DNA of 32,353 bases from Bryobacterales bacterium (GTDB taxonomy: Bacteria > Acidobacteriota > Terriglobia > Bryobacterales > Bryobacteraceae): assembly GCA_003170915.1 (NCBI GenBank), contig PMYB01000073.1, forward strand, positions 1 to 32,353. Reading direction: 5' to 3'. The translations under genes and the position numbers were made by a program. Within the stretch, counting starts at the first letter, position 1. The number at the start of each line of letters is the position of its first letter. Of this stretch, positions 14,881 to 23,731 are shown one piece after another. The notes beneath the pieces were generated by a model. The model ran no database searches. It was not told the origin of the DNA and saw only the letters and a program-made list of their open reading frames with translations.

Positions 14881-15465
14881 ATGGCACGTAAACCCAGCCC
14901 CAGCCATACTCGCGTCGTGCAGGCGGAGGAGGCCGGCGCGCCGTCGCCGAAGAACCGGATGCTCCGTTTCCTGGTGCTGTTCCCGATTTTCCTGGCGGTG
15001 GGGTTTTGTGGTTTACTGATTCCGTTCCTGCATCCGGTGGTCACGGGCTTCACTCGCGGCCTGGTGGAAATCTCCGCGATGGTCATTCGTCTTTTCGGAG
15101 GTAGCGCTGCCGCGCATCAAGTGGTCCTGCAGAATCCTTCTAACGGCTTCGCCATGGAGGTGCTGGACGGCTGCAACGGAGACGATGTCGCGGTCCTGTT
15201 GTGGGCGGCCATTCTGGCCTATCCGGCGTCCTGGTTCGAGAAGGGCAAGGGCCTCCTCGCCGGCACCGCGACGATTTACGTCATCAACTTTCTGCGCATC
15301 ATCAGCCTTTTCTACCTGGGCCAATATGACAGGCAGTGGTTCGACTTCGCGCACCTCTATGTGTGGGAGAGCGTATTTGTGCTCCTCACGCTGACCATTT
15401 TCTGGATGTGGGTGCGGCGCATGGCGGCGCCGCGAAGGAGGGAAGGCTCTGTCGTACCGCGATAA
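14881..15465 (+). CDS. xrtH: Exosortase H-type membrane transpeptidase
   Basis: A 194-residue membrane protein with the exosortase active-site triad: Cys98 in LDGCNGDDVAVLLWA, Arg139 in VINFLRIISLFYLG and His158 in FDFAHLYVWE. Helices occupy about 28-48, 101-117, 125-145 and 160-178. Exosortases are thought to cleave C-terminal sorting tails (PEP-CTERM type; IPTLxxWG for the H class) and pass proteins to the cell surface. The short length and the partner gene upstream fit the H class. No protein with a recognisable sorting tail is encoded in this window, so the substrates must be elsewhere. The stop overlaps the presumed start of the next gene by 17 bp. Confidence 0.85.
   Translation: MARKPSPSHTRVVQAEEAGAPSPKNRMLRFLVLFPIFLAVGFCGLLIPFLHPVVTGFTRGLVEISAMVIRLFGGSAAAHQVVLQNPSNGFAMEVLDGCNGDDVAVLLWAAILAYPASWFEKGKGLLAGTATIYVINFLRIISLFYLGQYDRQWFDFAHLYVWESVFVLLTLTIFWMWVRRMAAPRRREGSVVPR
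15435..15451 (+). promoter_or_regulatory. Strong ribosome site leading to a CTG start
   Basis: AAGGAGG at 15435-15441 is a full match to the anti-Shine-Dalgarno complement. Seven bases further is CTG (15449-15451), in frame with the epimerase. Between the previous in-frame stop (15392-15394) and the Rossmann motif there is no ATG, GTG or TTG in this frame. Confidence 0.7.
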
Positions 15466-16507
15466 GAAAGTCCTGATTACCGGCGGGCTTGGCTTCATCG
15501 GCAGCAACCTCGCGATCCGGCTGGTCGAGGCCGGAGCGCAAGTCGCCATCGTGGATTCCTCTGTCCCGGGCTGCGGCGCCAATCCCTACAACATCGAGCC
15601 GGTCCGCCAGCGGGTCCAGGTGTGTCCTCACCCGATCTGCGAGCCGGAATGGTTCTCCGATCGACTCGCTGCCAGCGACGTGATCTTCAATCTGGCCGGC
15701 GAGATCAGCCACGTGCACAGCATGGACTTCCCGGAGCGGGACATGCAGATTAACGCGGTTGCGCAATTGCAGTTCCTGGAGGCGTGTGGGCGCCTGGCAC
15801 GGGGGGTGCGGATCGTCTATGCCAGCACGCGCCAGGTCTACGGCGTGCCAAAGTATCTGCCGGTCGATGAGTCCCATCCCATTCAACCCATCGATTTCAA
15901 TGGGGTGCACAAGTATGCCGCCACCACCTACCATCTGCTGTACAGCACCCTCGGCGAGATTGATGCCGTGGCCCTCCATCTCACCAACGTGTACGGCCCC
16001 CGCATGGCGGTGAATGTTCCCTGCCAGGGTTTTCTCAGCACCTTCTTACGCCGTTTGCTGACGGGCAGCCCGCTGGAGGTCTACGGAGACGGCCGGCAGG
16101 TGCGCGATCCGATATATGTGGACGACGCGGTGGAGGCGTTCCTGTTGGCCGGAGACATTCCGAGCCTGCCCTCGCGAATTTACAACGTGGGCGGTCCGGA
16201 ACCCCTGACGTTATTGGAAATTGCGGAACTGGCGAGCCGCGCCGCGGGGGGCGCGGCCGTGCGGACCTGTCCATTCCCGGAGGGGCGCAAGGCCATCGAC
16301 ATCGGAAGCTATTACACGAACTACAGCCGCATCCGCGACGAACTCGGCTGGGAGCCGAAGGTCGGGTTCACCGACGGCATCTCCCGCACCCTCGCGTACT
16401 ATGGCGAGAAATTACCCCACTATCTGGACCCAGCCCTTCCGCAGCCATTGTGCACCATGCCCGAGCACAACGGGCTTCGGCGGCGATTAAAGTTCGCCAA
16501 CGTCTAA
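15449..16507 (+). CDS. NAD-dependent epimerase/dehydratase (extended SDR), CTG start
   Basis: A protein of about 352 residues. The NAD-binding loop KKVLITGGLGFIGSNLA begins at residue 6, and AGEISHVHSM, VYASTRQVYG and LTNVYGPRM follow as in nucleotide-sugar epimerases and dehydratases. At the usual YxxxK catalytic motif the sequence is NGVHK (15899-15913), so the Tyr is replaced by Asn while Lys stays; I recall a subfamily with NGINK at this place. RIYNVGGPEPLTLLEIAEL and the late GWEPKV.FTDGI are typical. The product probably modifies an activated sugar, which fits a surface-export neighbourhood. The start must be CTG at 15449 because no standard start exists in frame. It ends with a 4-bp convergent overlap with the next gene. 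Confidence 0.85.
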   Translation: MSYRDKKVLITGGLGFIGSNLAIRLVEAGAQVAIVDSSVPGCGANPYNIEPVRQRVQVCPHPICEPEWFSDRLAASDVIFNLAGEISHVHSMDFPERDMQINAVAQLQFLEACGRLARGVRIVYASTRQVYGVPKYLPVDESHPIQPIDFNGVHKYAATTYHLLYSTLGEIDAVALHLTNVYGPRMAVNVPCQGFLSTFLRRLLTGSPLEVYGDGRQVRDPIYVDDAVEAFLLAGDIPSLPSRIYNVGGPEPLTLLEIAELASRAAGGAAVRTCPFPEGRKAIDIGSYYTNYSRIRDELGWEPKVGFTDGISRTLAYYGEKLPHYLDPALPQPLCTMPEHNGLRRRLKFANV

Positions 16508-17814
16508 GCAAGGCGCGCGGAAGCCGCTGTGACGTTTGGAGCCACTTTGCGGCCGGCCTTCCATCGCGCGATTTCCGCTACGCCCCGGATGGCGGCATCG
16601 ATATGCTCCTCCGTATTGAAGGGACCGATAGAGAACCGCACGGCCCCATGGATCGCAACTGTTCCGAGTTGGCCGTGCGCCAGCGGGGCGCAGTGCAGAC
16701 CCGTGCGAGTGGCGATGTTGTGGTCCACGTCGAGCATGGTTCCGAGGTCCGCGGCGTCAAAACCGTCGAGGTTCATGGTGATGGTGGGCAGGTGATTCGC
16801 CAGGCTCTCGCAGCAGTACAGGCGCACCGCGGGGATCGCGCGCAAGCCATCCACTAGTTTGGCCGCAAGTTTCATCTCGCCGGCGTGAATATTCTCCAAC
16901 CCGCGGCTCTCCAGCCAGTCCTGCCCCGCCCAGAGCGCGGCGACCCCAACCATGTTCGGTGTGCCGTATTCCAGTCTCCACGGGTACTCTTCCAGGTGAT
17001 AGGGATCAGCCGACCGTACTCCCGTTCCGCCGCTGCGAACCTGCCGGATTTCAACGTGCTTGCGGACCGACAGGCCTCCCAGCCCCATCGACCCCATCAG
17101 GCACTTGTGACCTGTGAAGACCAGGACATCGATATTCATTTCCTTCATGTCGATGGGGATGGCGCCCGCGGTTTGAGCCGTGTCAACCAGGAATGTCACG
17201 CCCTTCTCCCGGCAAATGGCGCCAATCTCTTTGACGGGCTGAACGGTGCCGGTCACATTGGAGCCATGGTTCACAACCACCAGCGTGGTGTTGGGCCGGA
17301 TCGCCTTGGCGATGCCGCCGGGGTCGACAAATCCGGCGCCGTCGAACGGAACGAAGGTCGCCTCGACGCCGCCGTCGCGCACCAGGTGATTGATCGGGCG
17401 GATCACCGAATTGTGCTCGAGATTCGTGGTAATCACGTGGTCACCGGGCGCGAGCAAGCCGGGAATCGCCAGGTTCAGCGCATCCGTGGCGTTGTAGCCG
17501 AAGCAAAGGCGCTCGGGCGCGTCTTCATCGCCGCCGAAGAACCGCGTGAGCCGTTTGCGCAGGTTATCGAGGAGAGAGCCCGCTTCCAGAGCCAGGTCGA
17601 AGCCGCTTCGTCCGGGGTTCACTCCGGTGCCGCGGTAAAAGTCGATCATGAAGCGGTAAACGCTCTCCGGCTTGGGCCACGCGGTGGCGGCATTGTCCAG
17701 ATAAATGAGCGGACTGTCGAGAGGCTCCAATTTCAGGTCCTTTCCCCCGAACAGTATACCTCCGTGCGGCAAAGCTTCTTTCGGGTCCGTGTAACCTCTT
17801 TCCCGCAACTGCAT
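16504..17814 (-). CDS. Cysteine desulfurase-like class V aminotransferase
   Basis: A 436-residue PLP enzyme of the cysteine desulfurase family. It has YLDNAATAWPKPESV near residue 38, the PLP-binding Lys237 in VFTGHKC, HGSNVTGTVQPV in the cofactor pocket, and a catalytic-loop Cys375 in RTGLHCAPLAHGQLGT, which matches the TIGR01977-type family. Such enzymes release sulfur or selenium from cysteine-type substrates. The ATG at 17814 adds about 34 residues before the fold; TTG at 17730, preceded by AAAGGA at seven bases, would give a 408-residue protein more like the family, so the start is open. No iron-sulfur assembly genes are adjacent. The gene converges with the epimerase, sharing 4 bp at the stops. 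Confidence 0.88.
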   Translation of the reverse strand: MQLRERGYTDPKEALPHGGILFGGKDLKLEPLDSPLIYLDNAATAWPKPESVYRFMIDFYRGTGVNPGRSGFDLALEAGSLLDNLRKRLTRFFGGDEDAPERLCFGYNATDALNLAIPGLLAPGDHVITTNLEHNSVIRPINHLVRDGGVEATFVPFDGAGFVDPGGIAKAIRPNTTLVVVNHGSNVTGTVQPVKEIGAICREKGVTFLVDTAQTAGAIPIDMKEMNIDVLVFTGHKCLMGSMGLGGLSVRKHVEIRQVRSGGTGVRSADPYHLEEYPWRLEYGTPNMVGVAALWAGQDWLESRGLENIHAGEMKLAAKLVDGLRAIPAVRLYCCESLANHLPTITMNLDGFDAADLGTMLDVDHNIATRTGLHCAPLAHGQLGTVAIHGAVRFSIGPFNTEEHIDAAIRGVAEIARWKAGRKVAPNVTAASARLA

Positions 17815-17835
17815 CCTTAAGAGTAGAGACTCCTC

Positions 17836-17925
17836 ATGACTGAATGGCTGCCCTACGCGATCTTCTTGCTCGCATATTTCGTGGTGATGAAGTGGGTCTT
17901 GCCCCGGTTTGGAGTGCCCACTTGA
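17836..17925 (+). CDS. Tiny 29-residue membrane peptide ORF before efflux operon
   Basis: Reads MTEWLPYAIFLLAYFVVMK followed by WVLPRFGVPT and a stop. It is a single hydrophobic helix with a charged start and a basic end. Weak ribosome-like sequence (GAGACTCCTC) lies before the ATG. It lies 117 bp upstream of the TolC gene, with a GC hairpin (17942-17958) between. Small single-helix peptides can accompany RND pumps (AcrZ is the known example), but no similarity to AcrZ is claimed. It may be only a chance ORF. Confidence 0.35.
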   Translation: MTEWLPYAIFLLAYFVVMKWVLPRFGVPT

Positions 17926-17941
17926 ATGGCCGACTCCTGCG

Positions 17942-17958
17942 ACGCCGCGGCGCGGCGT
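17942..17958. other. GC hairpin upstream of tolC-like gene
   Basis: ACGCCGC / GCGGCGT form a perfect 7-bp stem with a three-base loop. No T run follows, so it is not a normal terminator; it may be a leader structure of the efflux operon. Confidence 0.3.
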
Positions 17959-18042
17959 GAAAAGACCACGAAACAGCCCCCTGTCACCTAGAGCCTTCTT
18001 TCCGCATCTAGCTTTTGAGACCGCAGTTCCGGTCCCAATCCT

Positions 18043-19371
18043 ATGCGAAAGACACTCTTCCTTTTGTGTTCCGGGTACCTATGGGCTCAGGACCCGCTCT
18101 CGCTACGCGATGCAGTGCGCCTGGCGATCCGCGAAAACAAGGCGATTGCAGCCACCGTCGCGGGAACGCAGGCCTCCCAGGCGCGTATTACAGAGGCGCG
18201 CAGCGGGCGGCTGCCCAAGGTCAACTACTCCGAGTCCTTCGCGCGCAGCGACAACCCCGTATTCGTGTTCAGTTCCTTGCTGACCCAGCACCAGTTTGGC
18301 GCCGAGGACTTCAACATAGGCCCGCTCAACCGTCCCGACTTTCTGAACAATTTCCAATCGCAAGTCACGGTCGACCAGGTGTTGTACGATGCGGGCCAAA
18401 CCCGCAATGCAGTCAAGTCCGCTCAACTGGCGAGCCAGTTGACGGAGCAGGAGCAGCGGCGGGTCGAAATGGAAGTCATCTCGGGAGTGGCCCGGGCTTA
18501 TTACGGAGTGGTCCTGGCCGCGGAGAGTCTCAAAACAGCGCAGCAGGCGGTGCTCTCGGCGGAAGCCGATCTGAAACGCGCCGAGTCCGTGCGGGCGGCG
18601 GGCATGTCCACCGATGTGGATGTGCTTTCCATTCGCGTGCACCTGGCGGGCGTCCAGGAGCAGCGGATCACCCGCGCGGCCGATCTGGATGTCGCGAAGG
18701 CTGCGTTCAACGATGTCCTCGGGTTGCCGCTCGATACGCCCCATACATTGACCACCGGGCTTGCGCCGCTGGCCTCGACCGGCTTGGCTCTCGCCGGCCT
18801 GGAGCGGGCGGCTTCCACCGACCGTCCCGAAACGCGCGAGATGAGGCTGGCCAAGGATTTGGCGCAGACACAAGTTGACGCGGCGCGCGGCTTGCTGCTG
18901 CCCCAGGTAAGTTTCCGCGCCGGCTTTGAAGCCGACCGCCAGCGGTTCGTCACTCGCGGAGGGGCCAATTGGATGGCCTCCGTTTCCCTTCGATGGAATC
19001 TGTTCAACGGCTTTGCCGACCAGGCGCGCATCGCCGAGAATAGCCACCTGTTGCGGCGCGCTGAATCCGATGCGCAACGCACCGAATCCGCCGTCCGGCT
19101 CCAGGTGCGCCGGTCGTCCGCCGGCCTCGAGGCCGCCGTCGAGCGTATCGGCGTTGCCAAGGCCGCCGTGGCGGAGGCGGAAGAGAGCCTGCGAATCGTT
19201 CAGAACCGTTACGAGGCCGGCATGACCAACGTGACGGAGCTGCTGCGCAACGAAACGGCTCTGCTGGAAAGCCGCACGCGCTTTCTGGCCGTGCACGACC
19301 AGCGCGTGGCCGCCACCATGCTGGAATATGCCGCGGGCCGTCTCTCTGCGGATTCGGAGGTGCTGAACTGA
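18043..19371 (+). CDS. TolC-family outer membrane efflux protein
   Basis: A 442-residue outer membrane factor, the exit duct of a tripartite pump. A short signal peptide (MRKTLFLLCSGYLWAQ) is followed by the OEP repeat: LSLRDAVRLAIRENKAI at the start of repeat one, and the second half repeats the pattern (ETREMRLAKDLAQTQVDAARGLLLPQVSF, then LRIVQNRYEAGMTNVTELLRNETALLESR). Long heptad-like helices and the Asn/Gly-rich strand segments fit the beta-barrel plus tunnel structure. Its stop overlaps the adaptor start (TGATG at 19369-19373), so it is the first long gene of a coupled four-gene operon. Confidence 0.92.
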   Translation: MRKTLFLLCSGYLWAQDPLSLRDAVRLAIRENKAIAATVAGTQASQARITEARSGRLPKVNYSESFARSDNPVFVFSSLLTQHQFGAEDFNIGPLNRPDFLNNFQSQVTVDQVLYDAGQTRNAVKSAQLASQLTEQEQRRVEMEVISGVARAYYGVVLAAESLKTAQQAVLSAEADLKRAESVRAAGMSTDVDVLSIRVHLAGVQEQRITRAADLDVAKAAFNDVLGLPLDTPHTLTTGLAPLASTGLALAGLERAASTDRPETREMRLAKDLAQTQVDAARGLLLPQVSFRAGFEADRQRFVTRGGANWMASVSLRWNLFNGFADQARIAENSHLLRRAESDAQRTESAVRLQVRRSSAGLEAAVERIGVAKAAVAEAEESLRIVQNRYEAGMTNVTELLRNETALLESRTRFLAVHDQRVAATMLEYAAGRLSADSEVLN

Positions 19372-20441
19372 TGAAACCGCTTGCCCTTCTTATTCCCCTG
19401 GCGTTGCTGACCTCCTGCGGGAACGAGCCGCCCCGCCGCTCCGCAACTTCATCCACGACGCCGGTCGCGGTCCAGGTCGCCACCGTCTCGATTCAGGAGT
19501 GGCCGGCCGTCTACGAGGCCACGGGTACGGTTCGGGCTCGCACCGCCGGCACCGTTTCCAGGAAGGTGATGGGCTACGTGCAGCAGGTGAGCGTGCAGGT
19601 GGGAGACCGCGTTCGGCAGGGGCAGATCCTCGTCACCCTGGACGCCCGCGAGTTGGAGGAAGGTGTGCGCGGCGCCGAAGCCGGCCGCGCCGAGGTCCGC
19701 AGCGCTATCCCCGAAGCGGAGAGTGCGGTGGCCGCCGCCAAGGCCAATCTCGATCTGGCCGAGACCACCTTCAAGCGCATCGAGGACCTGGCTGCCAAGA
19801 AGTCCATCTCCAACCAGGAGTTCGATGAGGCGTCGGCCAAGCTGAAAGCCGCGCAGGCCAACTACGAAATGGCGCGCGCCAAACGTGCCCAGCTCGACCC
19901 CAGGCTGGCACGCGCCGAGCAGGAACTTCGCTCGGCGGCCATCATGCGGGAGTATGCCAGGATCGCCGCTCCCTTCTCGGGTATCGTGACCGCAAAGTCG
20001 GTCGAGCCGGGCAATCTGGCCACTCCGGGAGCTCCGCTGCTCACCATCGAACAGGACGGCGTCTACCGCCTGGAAGCGTCCGTGGACGAGTCCAGACTGC
20101 CGTCCGCCCGGGCGGGTGCAACTGTCGAAGTGGCGCTGGAAGGGGTGGAACACAGGCTGAACGCGCGCGTCTCCGAGGTTGTCCCCGCGGTGGACGCGGC
20201 TTCCCGGTCCTCGATCGTGAAGATCGATTTGCCCGCCATTCCGCAACTCCGCTCCGGCATGTTCGACCGCGCTTTCTTTCCACTCGGCAGCCGCAAGGTT
20301 GTGGTGGTTCCCGCATCGGCCATCGTCGAGCGCGGTCAACTGCAATCCGTTTTCGTGGCGGAAGAGGGAATCGCTCGAACGCGCATCGTCACCACTGGCC
20401 AGCGCACCCAGGACGCCGCCCGGCTGGAGGTGCGGCCATGA
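19371..20441 (+). CDS. RND efflux periplasmic adaptor lipoprotein
   Basis: A 356-residue membrane-fusion (HlyD/AcrA-like) protein. The N-terminus is a lipoprotein signal with the lipobox LLTSC (Cys16), so it is anchored in the inner membrane by lipid. The order is standard: a barrel-sandwich hybrid start ([22 protein letters not shown], then [18 protein letters not shown]), a helical hairpin (about 100-190, with [21 protein letters not shown]), the second lipoyl half ([26 protein letters not shown]) and a beta-barrel with [13 protein letters not shown]. It links the inner-membrane pump and TolC. Its stop overlaps the pump start (ATGA at 20438-20441). Confidence 0.93.
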   Translation: MKPLALLIPLALLTSCGNEPPRRSATSSTTPVAVQVATVSIQEWPAVYEATGTVRARTAGTVSRKVMGYVQQVSVQVGDRVRQGQILVTLDARELEEGVRGAEAGRAEVRSAIPEAESAVAAAKANLDLAETTFKRIEDLAAKKSISNQEFDEASAKLKAAQANYEMARAKRAQLDPRLARAEQELRSAAIMREYARIAAPFSGIVTAKSVEPGNLATPGAPLLTIEQDGVYRLEASVDESRLPSARAGATVEVALEGVEHRLNARVSEVVPAVDAASRSSIVKIDLPAIPQLRSGMFDRAFFPLGSRKVVVVPASAIVERGQLQSVFVAEEGIARTRIVTTGQRTQDAARLEVRP

Positions 20442-23400
20442 GCGCTCCCCGGCGCCTCGGTCCGGCGGCCCGCTTCGCCCACGTGTGGATCTCGTCCAAA
20501 CTGACGCCGCTTCTGATTGCCGCCGCTCTGCTGGTGGGCGCGTTCGCGGTTTGGAAGCTCCCGCGCGAAGAGGAGCCGCAGATCATCGTGCCCATGATCG
20601 ACGTCATGGTCCAGATGCCCGGCGCTTCGGCTCGCGAGGTGGAGGAGCGCGTCACCAAGCCCATGGAGAAGCTGCTGTGGGAGATTCCCGGCGTGGAATA
20701 CATCTACTCCACCTCGAGTCCGGGCAGCTCCCTGGCCATCGTGCGCTTCTACGTCGGGCAGGACGAAGAAAAGAGCCTCGTCCGCCTCAACCAGAAAATG
20801 TACGCCAATTTCGAACTGATTCCCCCGGGCTGCTCCCAGCCACTGGTAAAACCGCGCTCCATCGACGACGTCCCCATCCTCGCACTGACCTTGTCCAGCC
20901 AACGCTATGGCGATTTCGAATTGCGCCGCATCGCCGCCCAGAGCGCCGCGAAGTCCGCATTGTGCTCGACGAAGCCAAGCTGGCGGCGTACAACCTCTCG
21001 CCGCTCCAGGTGGCCGGCGCGCTCGGCATGTCCAACCGCGGTTTGCCCTCCGGCCAGTTCTCGAGCGGGAACCGCGAGTACGTGCTCGAAACCGGTGAGT
21101 TCCTGCGCACCGCCGAAGATGTGCGGGGCGTGGTGGTTGCGGTGGCCAACGACAAGCCGGTATACGTTCGCAACGTAGCGGAGGTGAGCGACGGCGGCGA
21201 GGAGCCCACGGAGTACGTTCGCACGGCCGACGCCGCTTCTCGACAATTCCTTCCCGCCGTGACTCTGGCGATTTCCAAGCGCAAAGGCACCAACGCCGTC
21301 ATGGTCGCCGGCAACGTGCTGCGGCGAATCGAACCGCTTAAGGGAACCGTCATTCCGTCGGATGTTAAGGTGGCGATCACGCGAAACTACGGCGAGACGG
21401 CCGCGGAAAAGTCCAACGAGCTGCTCTTCCACATGCTGATCGCGGTGGCGTCGGTGAGCATCCTGATCGCCATCACGCTGGGGTTTCGCGAGTCCCTCAT
21501 CGTGTTCATCGCCATCCCGGTCACCCTGGCCCTCACGCTGGCGGTTTTCTATCTCTATGGGTACACCCTGAACCGTATTACCCTGTTCGCTCTGATCTTC
21601 TCCATCGGCATCCTGGTGGATGACGCCATCGTGGTGGTGGAGAACATCGTCCGCCACTGGCGCATGCCCGCCAACCGCGAACGGCCTCCATTCGACGTGG
21701 CCATCGAAGCCGTCGACGAAGTGGGCAACCCCACCATCCTCGCCACCCTGGCGGTGGTTGCCGCAATCCTTCCGATGGCCTTTGTCGGCGGGCTGATGGG
21801 CCCTTACATGCGGCCCATCCCGATCGGGGCCAGCGCGGCGATAATCTTCTCGCTGCTGGTGGCTTTCGTGGTCACGCCATGGGCGGCAGTCCGTATCCTG
21901 AAGCCCAGCCACTCTTCGGCCCACGGCGAACAGGAGGACCGCCTCACGCGCTTGTATCGCCGCGTCATGGGCGCCATCCTTCACCGGCCGGCGCTGCGAT
22001 GGGGATTCCTGGGCGGCGTCGTGTTCCTGCTGCTCGGCTCCGTGTCGCTGGTCTACTTCCAGTTCGTCAAAGTCAAAATGCTGCCCTTCGACAACAAGAG
22101 CGAGTTTCAGGTGATCGTGAATATGCCCAACGGGACCACGCTCGAAGAGACCGCGCGCTCGACCGATGCGCTGGCCCGCGCCGCGCTCGAACAGCCGGAG
22201 GTGGTCAACCTACAGACCTACGTTGGCACGGCATCACCGTACAATTTCAACGGCCTGGTGAGGCATTACTACCTGCGCAGGGGTCCCAACGTGGCCGATC
22301 TGCAAATCAATCTTCTGCCGAAAGACCAGCGGAAATTGCAGAGCCACGAAATCGCCAAGCAGGTGCGCCAGCGCCTGGTTCCCGTTGCCAACCACTACGG
22401 GGCGCGCATCCAGGTGGCCGAGGTTCCCCCCGGTCCGCCGGTGCTGCAGACCCTGGTGGCCGAGGTCTACGGGCCGTCGCAGCAGGAGCGGATCGGCATC
22501 GCGCGCCGCATCCGCGATCTTTGGAAGCGCACCGATGGCGTGGTGGATGTGGATTGGTACGTGGAAGACGATCAGCCGGAGTTTCGCATCCTGGTGGACA
22601 AGGAGAAGGCCGCGATCGACGGCATCTCCGAGGAGGACATCGCCCGCACCATGCAGGTGGCCTCGGCCGGGTACGAGGCCGGCCTGCTGCACGTGGATTC
22701 CGAAAAAGAAGACGTGCCCCTCAACGTGCGGCTCAGTCGCGCCAGCCGCTCCGATCTCGAACGAATCGAAGACCTGAAGGTGGCTAGCCGCAATGGCAAG
22801 CTGGTGGCGCTGCGCGAATTAGTGCGCGTCGAACCGGCGGTTGTGGATACCAGCATCTATCACAAGAACCTGATGCCGGTGACCTACGTGACAGCGGACA
22901 TCGCAGGCGCCATGGAAAGCCCGGTGTACGCCATCTTGAAGCTGGGGCCGGAAATGGACAAGTTCAAGGCGCCCGAGGGGTATGCCATTGAGCAGCACAT
23001 GGCCGCCCTGCCGTCGGATTCAGAGCACTACTCCATGAAGTGGGACGGCGAGTGGCACATCACCTATGAAGTCTTCCGCGACTTGGGAATCGCTTTCGCG
23101 GCCGTGCTGATTCTGATCTACGCGCTGGTGGTGGGGTGGTTTCAGTCTTTTGTGACGCCCCTGGTGATCATGGCGGCCATCCCGTTCTCGCTGGTAGGCA
23201 TCTTGCCGGCCCATGGCCTGATGCACGCCTTCTTCACGGCCACGTCCATGATCGGCTTCATCGCCGGAGCCGGCATCGTAGTGCGGAATTCGATCATCCT
23301 GGTGGATTTTGTCGAGTTGCGGCTGCGCGAGGGCATGCCTCTCGAGGCCGCCGTGATCGACGCCGGCGCGGTTCGCTTCCGTCCCATGATGCTGACTGCC

Positions 23401-23552
23401 GCGGCCGTGGTAGTGGGGTCCGCCGTGATTCTCTTCGACCCCATTTTTCAGGGCCTGGCAATCGGGCCGGTGAAGTCGCTTCGCTCGCCCTCTCGCGCAT
23501 GACCGTACCGATTGTCTATTTCGTTGTAAACCGAAAGAGGAAACTCACATGA
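20438..23552 (+). pseudogene. RND efflux pump gene broken by two frame-shifting deletions
   Basis: The pieces add up to one HAE/HME-type inner-membrane transporter. The start frame (20438 to about 20941) has the first helix and [11 protein letters not shown]. The next frame (from about 20944) has [20 protein letters not shown], the paired proton-relay Asp in [14 protein letters not shown], and the rest of the pump to QGLAI. The last frame resumes at [18 protein letters not shown] and stops at 23552. At 20942 roughly 20 residues of the porter domain are missing; at about 23464-23468 a further few residues are missing. Both losses shift the frame. The intended stop overlaps the next start by ATGA, as in the other junctions, which supports the reconstruction. 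The long intervening stretch has no stop, so the damage is recent or an assembly error. Confidence 0.85.
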
Positions 23553-23731
23553 CTATCGACCGATATCTCCGCCTGATCGCCGGATTCTTCGTGATGCTCA
23601 GCCTCGCGCTGGGCTACTACGTGAACCCGGCGTGGTTTCTGTTCACCGCATTCGTGGGGCTGAACCTATTTCAATCCGCGTTCACGAACTGGTGCCCGAT
23701 GATGACGATTCTCCGAAAGCTCGGCGTGTAA
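23549..23731 (+). CDS. DUF2892 (YgaP transmembrane-like) small membrane protein
   Basis: A 60-residue protein with two hydrophobic helices: LRLIAGFFVMLSLALGYYV and WFLFTAFVGLNLFQSAFTNW, then CPMMTILRKLGV. This is the DUF2892 pattern, also seen as the membrane part of the rhodanese-like protein YgaP, where CPM...LRKLG is typical. The start overlaps the pump stop (ATGA), so it belongs to the efflux operon. Its role with an RND pump is not established. Its 3' end overlaps the convergent siroheme gene by 50 bp. Confidence 0.85.
   Translation: MTIDRYLRLIAGFFVMLSLALGYYVNPAWFLFTAFVGLNLFQSAFTNWCPMMTILRKLGV

Noticed and set aside
16504-16507. Four-base convergent overlap of epimerase and cysteine desulfurase stops.
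   Set aside because: Common in compact genomes and without functional meaning by itself.
18103-19296. Long minus-strand frame opposite the TolC gene.
   Set aside because: The plus strand encodes an unmistakable outer membrane efflux protein; the antisense frame has no recognisable domain.
20299-23502. A single 1067-codon frame that could be read as one fused protein.
   Set aside because: Its first ~215 codons are the out-of-frame reading of the adaptor end and pump start; only from about 20944 does it match the pump. The true start is 20438 in another frame, so this is a broken gene, not a fusion.
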